From Neolentinus lepideus HHB14362 ss-1 (Eukaryota; Basidiomycota; Agaricomycetes; Gloeophyllales; Gloeophyllaceae): a stretch of 55,195 nt of DNA. The position numbers and the translations under genes were made by a program. The stretch is taken from assembly GCA_001632425.1 (NCBI GenBank), contig KV425666.1:1-55195 (forward strand). Reading direction: 5' to 3'. Position 1 is the stretch's first letter, and the number at the start of each line of letters is the position of its first letter. Below the pieces are notes generated by a model, which was not told the origin of the DNA, did not search any database, and saw only the letters and a list, made by a program, of their open reading frames with translations. Below, one piece after another: positions 45,938-55,195 of the stretch.

Positions 45938-46479
45938 TCGAAACCTAGCATCCGCACTTGCCCATTCAAGATGAATAGTCGTCCAATACTTTAGTATTTG
46001 AGCGCTGGAGCTGAGGTCGATTCCAAGGGCCAGCGTATTTTCTGAGTCTATAGTGAACGCCGCAAAGTGTGGGAACTCGGACCCAGGGAGAAGATTGGAT
46101 GCTTGCTCAACATTCAGATACAAGAGCACATTTCCGAGTGGATCTTAAGCTGAGTATTAACGATATATCTACTCTTAGCGTTCAGAATAGTCTCTTGGAG
46201 GGTCCAAGTACTGCCAATGGGTAGAATCGAAGCCTGTATCCGATCTGCCACGGTATCCAAATAAGTACAAGCAGAGACGTGCGACTTTTGGACTAAGCGC
46301 TGTATATTGGATTTGCTCGCTTGAGTCCTCTGTAAACCAGATGTAAACATTCAATAGTACATTGTACACCGCTGGAACACTCTTAGCTAACTGTTAACGG
46401 CTACACTGTCATCTCAGATGGCGAGGCTTAGTCAACGGAGGACTTGAGACAGCCTGATGCCACAAGCCACAGTGTTATG
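45938..46479. other. Upstream region of polymerase gamma
   Basis: Minus-strand frames (for example LPGSEFPHFAAFTIDSEN at about 46070) are open and fairly natural but overlap in different frames. They may be upstream ORFs or remnants. I found no domain. Confidence 0.35.
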
Positions 46480-46562
46480 GATTATTTGGCATTCCCCACC
46501 GCCTCCGCGATGCAGGAGCTATTATACATACTATAGCAAGTACTTCCAGGTGCTCTTAAGGT

Positions 46563-47008
46563 ATGCATCGTGTAGGCGGAGGTATCGCCGCCCTCGAACT
46601 GCACCAGCAGGCTCAACGTTCCTTCGCCGAACTCTCCTCAGAAATCTCCCAAACGCAAATTACCAACCTCCAGTCTCAGTTCTCCCAGTTCCGCACTGCT
46701 CTCGCCCACTTCGCCTCCACTCACCGCGACAAAATCGCCAAAAGACCCGTCGTTGCGCCAGGCATTCCAGCAGATGTGCACGTCCATCGGCGTCGATCCT
46801 CTTGCTAGCCCGCGGAAAGGCAGGCCGAACTGACAGGCATCGGAAACTGGCAGTATGAGTTCGGTATGCAGACAGAAGAGAGGGTGGAGCGTCGAGCGCG
46901 CTCGAGCTGCTCTGGAGAATATGTTGCTGCAGGACGGACTGTGCTGGCTGGATGAACAGGACGAAAACTGCCTACAGGTGTACTGGTTACCTTCTGCGAT
47001 GCAGTAGG
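46563..47008 (+). pseudogene. Broken copy of SNF8/VPS22
   Basis: The sequence matches the intact SNF8 (20715-21467) from MHRVGGGIAALE onward. A one-base insertion near 46740 (in the AKEPS region) shifts the frame to a stop at 46806. An internal deletion of about 290 bp removes the segment from VQIVDVC to the GLVQ helix, joining TGIGNWQYE directly to the WSVERARAALENM region. The end (GLCWLDEQ, QVYW) is still recognisable. No functional ESCRT-II subunit can be made. Confidence 0.88.
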
Positions 47009-47870
47009 ATGAATGAGGTGAGTCGTGTCTATGTTTCTCGTCGCAGCAGTATATCGTAACTCTCCTGTTTCCATATCAGCGCTTCTCCTGACGATACTCC
47101 CGGCAGATAGCTTCAGATGTGTATGCCGCGGCGTCGATAGCTGTCCCCCGTATCTGCGCCCCTTTTCATCATCGTGGTACTGTCTCGATGTTCCATGCAA
47201 GACTCTCCATCACGAGCAGCTCATTCTGAGGAATAAATCTTACCCCCCCAATGCTGCCATTACTGAAACTGAGATGATCTTTCCGTTTGACTTCGATCCC
47301 ACTCGATGAACCAGGGCAAGCCGTTCACACTGCAGGTTCCTAACTCCGCTTTCTCATCCTGACCCCTCTGGAGCGCAACATCTTTGTTTCTGGTTTCCTT
47401 CCACTTATTGACGTAGCTAACTACGCAGTCGAGATGAGCCTTATACTCTGCAACGGAAGACTCCGAGGGTCAATTCAAGAGCCCTCAAGCTATGCGCGCA
47501 GCAACGTGGACTCTGCTTGTCACAGCTACCCACGTATATACGTGGATTCCTGCTCATATATGCGTGGATTGCTGTTATAGACGGGAGTTCTGGTCAATCG
47601 CGCTACGCAAAACCGAACCAGTCATATGACTTTTCTCGTCCTCATACTCGGACCTCCCTCTGAATCCTCTTTGTCTATTCGCCAACAGCCTATTTCCTGT
47701 TTCTCGTTAATTTACTGTGTCCGACTAAAAGGTCTCTCAATCTATCGCTACCTCTACCCTGCGCGATGTCCAATATCGGTAAAACGTCGGTTTCCTCTCT
47801 ACTGGTACGCCGATTTACTCAGGCTTCTAAATACCGCGTGATAGCGACGCGCTTCGTAGAACTTCACGCT
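47009..47870. repeat. Duplicated SNF8 3' flank
   Basis: This stretch matches 19920-20714 on the opposite strand with diverged bases. It continues the segmental duplication beyond the coding part. I see no gene in it. Confidence 0.65.
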
Positions 47871-49277
47871 AGGTCACATCCACTGTTTACTCAGCAGTTC
47901 CAGTCTCGCATTCTTGCGGGTTTCTCGGCGCCTTAGTCTGCAGGAACGTCAGCCTTCCGTAACTAGATTCGTTGATCTGCCGCACACTCCCAGTCCGTCA
48001 ATAATAGTGGCGCATATGTTCCTGCGGCTATGTGCCGTGACACGCGCTCTCAAGAGGCACTTCATCCTGACGGTTCGGAAGTTGTCTCTGCGTTCAGTAT
48101 GTGAAGGACAATTCTCATTGGTTCTGGCGCATTCGGTCTATTATATCGAAGCGGAACTCTGTCGGAATGCTGGGTAGACGACTAGCCTGTCTATTCTTTA
48201 GGCCTCCTGTCGCCTTGCCGTCCCGAAAGTGTTCGCGGCCAGCTCCCATTGACGCCTTTTGTCACTGGACCACCGTACTCAGTCTCCGTCCGACGCATGC
48301 CTTATGTTCCTCCAACTACACGCACTCCATGGGCACAGTAGACCGTGGTCCAGACTTCTATGCAGGTTAGTTCTTTGAGAGGAATTTCGACTCGTACCCG
48401 GCAGCAAGACGATCATTACATCTGCTGGGCAGATACGCGGATTCGAGCTGGTAGTGGTCCCTGAATACTTATCGAATTACTGTATGGCCCTTCGACTTAT
48501 ACTTGTCACTTTCTCTGCCTTGAGACGGTATCAACACCTGGACATAAATACGCAGAAGGAGCTTTTTCCCGTCTGGTGATCTAGTCGTGGTTTCCCCGTT
48601 CTACCGTTTAGCTGGTCAAAAGGACACGACTTCTCGATTGCCAAGACTTCTCGATTGCCAAAACTTCGCCCTATTCCTGACTTCAACGTGACCTGGTCGC
48701 CGATACTACCTGGGACCCGTAGTAAATTTGATGCCACCTCTTTTCTCCATATCGAGTCTTGATCCGTTCACGCTACCAGCAAGACTTCTTGACAATATTT
48801 CCTGCGTCATAGCGTTACTCCTCAGCCCCACATCCACCCGCGTAAAGGATATCTCTTTCACTTTCTGCACATCTTTTCTCTCGGAGGGCGGAATGCCGTC
48901 AGTACGGCTTCGCTGGTTCTTCCAGGCGCGGTGGGCTATATCCGAATTCTTCCCGTGCTCGTTGTTCATCTGTGACATCATCCCTAACCACAGCACAGAA
49001 AGTAAATTGTTTCGAATCATTTTTCTTGCATCCCTTCTCTTACGCAACTACTATGATCGCATACGGAGCGCGAAGGTGTTGCCAACTCGGGTGAACAAAC
49101 CGGTACGTTATTCCATCTGAATCCCTATTCCATGGTACGCTCACACGAATGTGCTGTGTGTTGAAGCGAAACCCGACGCCCGGACGAGAAGTGCTAATGG
49201 TGTCATGAGTATAATTCCGTAATAAATGGGAACGTTGGCCACTCGAGAAACGTTCTCAAGCTAACATTAGCAGAAGG
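47871..49277. other. Region without a supported gene
   Basis: Frames on both strands are short. The longest (minus, 48706-49047) has no recognisable domain. The sequence leads up to the 5' LTR. Confidence 0.4.
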
Positions 49278-49716
49278 TGTTACGAAGCGCATGGCAACCG
49301 GCACGCTATCTATTCTTTTTTTTCTCTCTTCTCACTCTTATTGTTCCAGCGTTGTGATGACTACGCATCTCGTAGGAGATGCTCCCACATTTATTGTCCT
49401 CTTTCCATTATCTCGTCGTTATGGACACACGTATCGTAGGATACGTTCTCATACTTATTGTTGTTCATTTACTGCGCATTCACAGGTCGAATAGAGACGG
49501 GTAACTAGCATACGCGTCTCGGCATCGGACACCAGTATATAAGACTCTTTGTACAGTAGCTATTTCTTGAGCTTAACCTCCTTGGTTATACGACTAGTCT
49601 CTTCTCAGTACCTTGACGGCCCTTGACATCTAAGTCTGGGTGAACAGCATAGGTCTATTGCTATATTAGCGAGACCTATTGACAAGAACCATTCCTTGAA
49701 GAGACTTTTCCTAACA
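49278..49716 (+). repeat. Putative 5' LTR of the Gypsy element
   Basis: The segment begins TGTTACG and ends CCTAACA, giving a TGTTA/TAACA inverted terminus of the usual TG...CA form. A TATATAAGAC box lies at about 49535. The interior holds two related palindromes, GCATCTCGTAGGAGATGC (49368) and GTATCGTAGGATAC (49434), each followed by an ACxTTATTG motif. The matching 3' LTR is not in the window, so the limits are inferred. Confidence 0.5.
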
Positions 49717-49829
49717 TTAGGTTAAGCTCATCATCGACACCGCCGACTTTCTTAAGTCTAGGCATTGATTGTCTAGCGTCTTGACGCGACCTCTGATTGG
49801 TGTGCTAGTCATACCCAAACCCGAACCCA

Positions 49830-50867
49830 ATGGAAGGAGAAGGACAAAACCTACCCCCTATTGCAGCACCAGTGGCAGTACCTGCAGCAAACCCGTTTAT
49901 TGCTGCACCAGTAGCCGCTGCACCTGCAGCAGCTATGCAAGCACCCAGACCCACAGAATTGAAGCTGTCAACTCCCAAAGATTACGATGGGAAAAGAGAA
50001 GAATTGCGAGGATTCCTGTTACAGATCAGGTTATACCTCAAGGCAAACCAGGAGATATACTCCACTGATGATAAGAAGATCCTCTTTGTGCTGTCGCACC
50101 TGAAAGGAGGAACTGCAGGACCCTGGGCGGAGACATATGTCTATGCTCATATCCAAGATGATGACATTGTATTCGAGTCATTCAACGAATTCATCGCAGA
50201 ATTCCAAGATGCCTTTGAAGAGGTAAACACTGCGGGAGAAGCTTTAAACAAGCTTCGCACCATGAAGCAGGCTGGCAAAACAGCCGATGAATTCATTTCA
50301 GAATTCAAGATTCACGCAGCACACAGTGGCATCACTCAAGATGCGGCACTCATAGACTATTTCCAAGAAGGTCTGACCACAGGATTGGTCAGCAAGATTT
50401 ACAATGCGGAAACGATGCCCACCACCATCCAAGGGTGGTACGCTGCTGCCGTCAAACACGACCTCAACTATAGGAGGTTGCAAGCGCACAGGCAGCGCAT
50501 GCAGGGGAAACAGCCTACCAAGGCTGCACCCAAGTATGTCAGAAGAGAGCGCGACCCCGATGCTATGGATGTGGACCGTCTTAGCGAAGAGGATCGCAAG
50601 AAGTACATGTCGGAAGGAAAATGCTTCCGATGTGGACAGAAAGGCCACCGTGCTTCAGATCACAAGAAGGATGAACGAAAGTTCAAAACCAAGAAAGTCG
50701 AAGAAGACGACAAGGTCAATACGCGACTCGAACAAGAAGAAGGATCAGTAAAGATCCAAACCACGATGACCGATACAACCAGAGTCGAACAGATTAAAGC
50801 ACTAATGGATCAGATGACGGAAGACGAACGTGTGGAAGTATTTGGAGCCCTAGAGGATTTTGCCTGA
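49830..50867 (+). CDS. Gypsy gag protein
   Basis: Capsid-nucleocapsid precursor of 345 residues. An Ala/Pro-rich head (PVAVPAANPFIAAPVAAAP) is followed by the retrotransposon gag core: STPKDYDGKREELRGFLLQ, KKILFVLSHLKGGTAGPWA, FIAEFQDAFEEV, LNKLRTMKQAGKTADEF and LIDYFQEGL. A nucleocapsid zinc knuckle follows near 50625: CFRCGQKGHRASDH. It has CX2CX4HX4H instead of the usual final cysteine. An acidic tail (MTEDERVEVFGALEDFA) ends at TGA 50867. The frame is intact. Confidence 0.9.
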   Translation: MEGEGQNLPPIAAPVAVPAANPFIAAPVAAAPAAAMQAPRPTELKLSTPKDYDGKREELRGFLLQIRLYLKANQEIYSTDDKKILFVLSHLKGGTAGPWAETYVYAHIQDDDIVFESFNEFIAEFQDAFEEVNTAGEALNKLRTMKQAGKTADEFISEFKIHAAHSGITQDAALIDYFQEGLTTGLVSKIYNAETMPTTIQGWYAAAVKHDLNYRRLQAHRQRMQGKQPTKAAPKYVRRERDPDAMDVDRLSEEDRKKYMSEGKCFRCGQKGHRASDHKKDERKFKTKKVEEDDKVNTRLEQEEGSVKIQTTMTDTTRVEQIKALMDQMTEDERVEVFGALEDFA

Positions 50868-50869
50868 GG

Positions 50870-53800
50870 CAGCTCAAGTCAACGCTGAGTCTGCCACTTC
50901 TATTACGATCGATTGTAATTCGTGGAGTTCTGAAAGACAATGAAAGAGCTCTGCATATCCCCATTCAAATCGGTCGTAAAGACGTTGACACACACGCACT
51001 CCTGGACTCGGGGTGTATGGGAAAAGTCGTGAGCAAAGCTTTCGCACAGAAAGCGAATCTGCCGCTGTATCGACTTCAAAAACCTATCATTGCAACAACA
51101 GCTGATGGGACAGTGATGAAAGGAGGGCTGATTCGTTATTTCACCCTCGCCAAGATGCGAATCGGTGGCAAGGCCAAGTTACACCGGTTCATCGTGGCCA
51201 ACATCAAAGACGATGTAATCCTAGGCTATGACTGGTTCAAAGCCACAGAACCAGATATTAGCTGGAAACGAGGAATCGTCCGGATTGAAGAAATCGAGGA
51301 CGATGAAGATATCCAACAGCGAATGCGAAAACACGCTGTCAACAATATCATAGAAGGACCTCTAGATCACGGCAAAAGGATTCGAGGAGTTCTGAGACGC
51401 AAATTAATCAGAATGCGTCGACGAAACTCTTCAAAAGCAATAATTTCGGATAACTTGACTTCAGACCACTCGACCACGACACCCAAACGGTTTAAACCAA
51501 GAAAGACGTCAAAAGTCGCCGGACAAAGGCGTCGACAACGACAATGGTATAAGGATTTCCTATCGGCCAAGGAACGATACTTCCAAAAGTATCATACGGA
51601 CAACGACATCGTCATACGGTATCTTCAGAATGGGACAAACATCGACTCCACAGTTGGCAAACAAGTCAATCCAGCAATGCGCTTCGCGCAGGAAGCTGAG
51701 AAACATGCCAAACACGAGGAGATTCCGGACCGTTATAAGGAATTCAATCAGCTTTTCGACAAGAAAATGTCTGAACGATTTCCTGAACGCACGGTCTATG
51801 ATCACGCGATAGACCTGAAACCCGGATTCCAACCACGAAAGGCTAAATTGTACCCAATGAATACCAAGGAACAGGAAGAACTGGATAAATTCCTCGAAGA
51901 AAATCTCAGAAAAGGGTATATTCGACCATCGAAATCTCCGATGGCCACACCCTTCTTCTTTGTAGGAAAGAAAGATGGAGATCTACGTCCATGCCAAGAT
52001 TATCGGTTCTTAAACGACCAAACGGTGAAGAACGCCTACCCTATACCACTCATCAGCGAAGTTCTAGACAAACTTCAAGGGGCCAAAGTATTCACTAAAT
52101 TGGACGTCCGGAAAGGTTATAACAACGTACGGATCAAAGAAGGAGACGAATGGAAGGCAGCATTCATAACAAACCGAGGGTTATTCGAACCCACGGTTAT
52201 GTTCTTTGGATTGTGCAATTCACCGGCCACATTCCAATCAATGATGAATGAGATATTCCATGACATGATCTCAGAAGGATGGCTCGTCATCTACATGGAC
52301 GACATCCTCATCTTTTCTGACAATGAAACTCAGGACACGGATCGGACCAAGCGAGTTCTTCAACGGTTACAGGAGAAAGACCTGTACCTGAAGAAGGAAA
52401 AGTGCGAGTTCGCCAAGGACAAGGTAGAATATCTCGGAATGATCATCACCCCAGATCACATCGCAATGGATCCTGTCAAACTGAAGGGAATCGCTGACTG
52501 GCCAACCCCTCAAAAGGTCAAAGACGTCCGATCGTTCTTGGGGTTCTGCAATTTCTACCGCAGATTTATCCCTCACTTTGCCGAAATAAGTCGACCTCTA
52601 ACGGCACTTACTCGAAAGGATCAATCATGGATTTGGGGTATGGAACAGCAAGTCGCATTCCAAACTCTGAAGCGACTATTCCAGAAAGAACCTGTCTTAC
52701 TCATGCCGGATAATGCCAAACCGTTTATCCTCGAAACGGACGCCTCCAAAGTCGCTAGTGGTGCCACGCTACGACAACAAGATTCCAATGGAGACTGGCA
52801 TCCATGTGGATTTATTTCTGATGCCTTCGATTCGGCGCAAAGAAATTATCAAATCTACGACCGAGAACTCTTAGGCGTAATTCGCGGGCTGAAGGCTTGG
52901 GATTGGCATCTCAGAGGAGCAAGACACCCGGTTGTGGTCCATTGTGATCACAAAAATCTAGGTTATTTCCGGTCAGCGCAGAAACTTACTCGAAGACAAG
53001 CCAGATGGGCTCTCGAATTGTCGGAATACAACCTAATTTTGAAACACGTACCTGGCCGGCACATTATTCAAGCCGATGCATTATCCCGGCGACCGGATCA
53101 CGATAAAGGAGAGGCAGATAACGAAGACGTCGTATTACTACCCGAAACGATATTCGCTGCGGAACCTATATCTACTTCCTCAACTCTAAACCTGCCAATC
53201 ACACAGGAGAAGAGGAATGAACCTGAACATTCACCTGCTGACTTAAGGGAACCATCCCCAATAACGATGGAATCACCACAACCCCCTCCAACTCCAGAGG
53301 TTGACGTACAAATTATGCAAGCCGAACCGGAAAATGACACGAATATTCCGATTGAACCCCCTAGTACAATTGATGTGCCTGACTCTCTCTTCGAGGCCGA
53401 CGACGTCATCGACGCAGATAGAGAATTGAAGCGACCTCGATCACCCGGCCCCATGCACGAAGAATGGGCACCCCCAGAGAAACGGCATGATTCATATACA
53501 GAATCAGCTAAGCAGGCACCGACCTACGCACCCCCGATCACGCAGCCTCTGCAAATTGAATCCCTCCAACAAACTGGATGGGAACAGGCATTGCAAACTC
53601 TGAAACGAGACGGGAAAGCACCATTTACCACTCAATTAACCGATTGGACAATCGACGGTGACGACATTTTCTTCAAGGGAAGACAGTTTTTGTCTGAAGA
53701 CAAACAACGAGAAGCTATTTCTAGTCTGCATGACTCGAAACTCGCAGGACACCCTGGAACGTACAAAACATATGAGCTCGCCCGACGGCATTACTGGTGG

Positions 53801-54400
53801 CCGGGCATGTTCGTCTACGTATCCAACTATGTCAAAGGCTGTGCCATTTGTCAACAGATGAAAGTTAATACGCACCCGACACGGCCAGCTCTCCTTCCGA
53901 TTGACAAACCTAGCCGGAACGAACCCTTTGCCACGACCTCCTGTGATTTTATCACTGACCTACCCCCGTCCATGGGTTTTGATTCCGTCATGGTCATGGT
54001 AGACCACGGCCTTACAAAGGGGGTAATTCTAGAACCTTGCAACAAGACAATCGACGCGGAAGGGACAGCGGAAATTTTCAGACGCACGGTGTTCAAACGA
54101 TTTGGGCTACCCGATACTATCATTTCAGATCGAGGACCTCAATTCGCCTCACGAGTATTCCAAGAAACATGCAAACTATTGGAGATCAAATCCAAGATGA
54201 GCACAGCCTATCATCCTCAGACTGACGGGGAAACCGAACGGGTCAACCAAGAACTAGAAACTTATCTCCGAATTTTCTGCCAAAACACCCCGAATGATTG
54301 GGCCAAACTGCTACCCGAAGCCGAGTTCGCCCACAACCAACGCGCACATTCGGCACGACCAGAGTCGCCGTTCTATCTCATGATGGGTTACGAGTCCTGA
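50870..54400 (+). CDS. Gypsy pol polyprotein: protease, RT, RNase H, integrase
   Basis: The frame is -1 relative to gag and is already open across the gag stop, which suggests a ribosomal frameshift; the first ATG is only at 51017. The aspartic protease begins before that ATG (IPIQIGRKDVDTHALLDSG). The reverse transcriptase has KLDVRKGYNNVRIKEGDEW, FFGLCNSPATFQ and the YMDDILIFS catalytic box (about 52290). RNase H carries LETDASKVASGATL and YDRELLGVIRGLKAW. A Pro/Glu-rich linker (53150-53530) precedes the integrase: an HHCC zinc region (GHPGTYKTYELARRHYWW, GCAICQQMK), then CDFITDLPPS, ISDRGPQFAS and AYHPQTDGETERVNQELE for the D, D and E residues. It ends abruptly at LMMGYES*. All catalytic residues are present. 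Confidence 0.92.
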   Translation, partial: QLKSTLSLPLLLRSIVIRGVLKDNERALHIPIQIGRKDVDTHALLDSGCMGKVVSKAFAQKANLPLYRLQKPIIATTADGTVMKGGLIRYFTLAKMRIGGKAKLHRFIVANIKDDVILGYDWFKATEPDISWKRGIVRIEEIEDDEDIQQRMRKHAVNNIIEGPLDHGKRIRGVLRRKLIRMRRRNSSKAIISDNLTSDHSTTTPKRFKPRKTSKVAGQRRRQRQWYKDFLSAKERYFQKYHTDNDIVIRYLQNGTNIDSTVGKQVNPAMRFAQEAEKHAKHEEIPDRYKEFNQLFDKKMSERFPERTVYDHAIDLKPGFQPRKAKLYPMNTKEQEELDKFLEENLRKGYIRPSKSPMATPFFFVGKKDGDLRPCQDYRFLNDQTVKNAYPIPLISEVLDKLQGAKVFTKLDVRKGYNNVRIKEGDEWKAAFITNRGLFEPTVMFFGLCNSPATFQSMMNEIFHDMISEGWLVIYMDDILIFSDNETQDTDRTKRVLQRLQEKDLYLKKEKCEFAKDKVEYLGMIITPDHIAMDPVKLKGIADWPTPQKVKDVRSFLGFCNFYRRFIPHFAEISRPLTALTRKDQSWIWGMEQQVAFQTLKRLFQKEPVLLMPDNAKPFILETDASKVASGATLRQQDSNGDWHPCGFISDAFDSAQRNYQIYDRELLGVIRGLKAWDWHLRGARHPVVVHCDHKNLGYFRSAQKLTRRQARWALELSEYNLILKHVPGRHIIQADALSRRPDHDKGEADNEDVVLLPETIFAAEPISTSSTLNLPITQEKRNEPEHSPADLREPSPITMESPQPPPTPEVDVQIMQAEPENDTNIPIEPPSTIDVPDSLFEADDVIDADRELKRPRSPGPMHEEWAPPEKRHDSYTESAKQAPTYAPPITQPLQIESLQQTGWEQALQTLKRDGKAPFTTQLTDWTIDGDDIFFKGRQFLSEDKQREAISSLHDSKLAGHPGTYKTYELARRHYWWPGMFVYVSNYVKGCAICQQMKVNTHPTRPALLPIDKPSRNEPFATTSCDFITDLPPSMGFDSVMVMVDHGLTKGVILEPCNKTIDAEGTAEIFRRTVFKRFGLPDTIISDRGPQFASRVFQETCKLLEIKSKMSTAYHPQTDGETERVNQELETYLRIFCQNTPNDWAKLLPEAEFAHNQRAHSARPESPFYLMMGYES

Positions 54401-55195
54401 GTTTACGAAGGAACGAGTCTTTACACCGAGAATGAGCGGATTGCCGAACAGGAGCATGATGGCCGAGAAGTCGTGGGATTATTCTTATGTAGTGGCCACT
54501 ACACTATTGGATGTCCGCTTCAAAGTCCGCCCGTAGTGTCGACTACAGAAAGACTACAAAAAGAGTTTTGTAGTACCTCTGGTCAGTTTTTAGCCTGCTC
54601 CTCAATTAAAGTGGCTCCTTTCTCTCTGATTTTTCTAATATAAGCTTCTGATACCTGCTCACATCACCTGGAATATTTTCCTTATTTTAGGTGCTGTCCT
54701 CCTGTTCCAATATATTTTACAGCAATGTGGTTCTTATTGACCGTGGGAATTGACTACATGAAGGATTTGAAGTCGGTGGCGTGGATGGGATTCCGCGTCG
54801 ATTTGCATTGGAGCAATCTGATTGGTCAATGGCCATGTCTATCTCCCTTCATTACTTATATGACTTCAAGTAAGAGATAGTCCCAGCTTGTACGGTTTAC
54901 TGGCTTCATTAGGTGGTTCATTGAGTGAATGAGGGATACCGCCAAGAGTATGACGTAGACAGTGTGCATTTCTGCCCAGACTGGCACACTGTTTACATCA
55001 TTCCTCACCAATAACTGGTATTTCCATTCAAAAACCAGGAAAATTGCCAGTAATATTACAAAAAATTCTACAACCCAGGGTAGCCACCCATCTACGGGTT
55101 AATTGGCTTGTTAGTATCTTCCAAATATGAGCATTATTGATACTACCTATATGTTTCTAGTCTTGTACTAGGCCGCTGGCTTCATTAATTGAAAG
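54401..55195. other. Terminal region with palindromes and no gene
   Basis: After the pol stop, the sequence contains GTAGTGGCCACTAC (perfect palindrome, about 54490) and GTAGTGTCGACTAC about 45 bases later, then an AT-richer stretch. Neither an LTR nor a gene is recognised. It may be the edge of another inserted element. Confidence 0.4.

Larger units (their letters stand above)
49278..54485 (+). mobile_element. Ty3/Gypsy LTR retrotransposon, 3' end disrupted
   Basis: The putative LTR, gag and pol are in the usual order, with integrase after RNase H (Ty3/Gypsy order). The pol frame stops at 54400 soon after the integrase core, without the usual C-terminal extension. No LTR-like sequence follows in the remaining 800 bases. 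From about 54485 the composition changes, so another element may have inserted or a deletion may have removed the end. Confidence 0.85.

Overview
The window looks like nuclear DNA of a filamentous basidiomycete (Agaricomycetes). Genes carry many short GT-AG introns of about 50-60 nt. The gene families are typical of mushroom-forming fungi: HGD-loop TKL-type kinases, DUF6699 proteins, a Zn2Cys6 regulator, and a Ty3/Gypsy retroelement. The order within Agaricomycetes cannot be fixed from this sequence alone.

Layout. (1) 1-10.9 kb: the right end of an inverted-repeat DNA element, a cytochrome P450 (+), two paralogous TKL-type kinases (-) with a kinase remnant between them, a DUF6699 protein (-), then a complete 1.2-kb copy of the inverted-repeat element. 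(2) 11-19.1 kb: a Zn2Cys6/fungal_trans regulator (+), a broken third kinase (-), LRR-like fragments, and a secreted 10-cysteine protein (+). (3) 19.9-25.1 kb: the ESCRT-II subunit SNF8/VPS22 (-) and a second DUF6699 protein (-). (4) 25-32.3 kb: a gene-poor block of degenerate tandem repeats. (5) 32.3-33.9 kb: a xylose-isomerase-like TIM-barrel enzyme (-), followed by more degenerate repeats to 35.4 kb. (6) 36.9-46 kb: a PHO84-type phosphate transporter (-), a third DUF6699 gene (-), and mitochondrial DNA polymerase gamma (-). (7) 46.5-47.9 kb: a broken inverted copy of the SNF8 locus. (8) 49.3-54.4 kb: a Ty3/Gypsy element with 5' LTR, gag and pol; its 3' end is disrupted, and the last 0.7 kb is unlike the rest.

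The housekeeping genes (SNF8, POLG, phosphate transporter) are independent of each other. The accessory part is shaped by local duplication: three kinases plus a remnant, three DUF6699 genes, two SNF8 copies, and several tandem blocks. The most notable single observation is that the polymerase gamma appears to carry an internal tandem duplication of the exonuclease-polymerase linker, with four landmarks repeated about 162-172 residues apart. I see no clear biosynthetic or defence operon.
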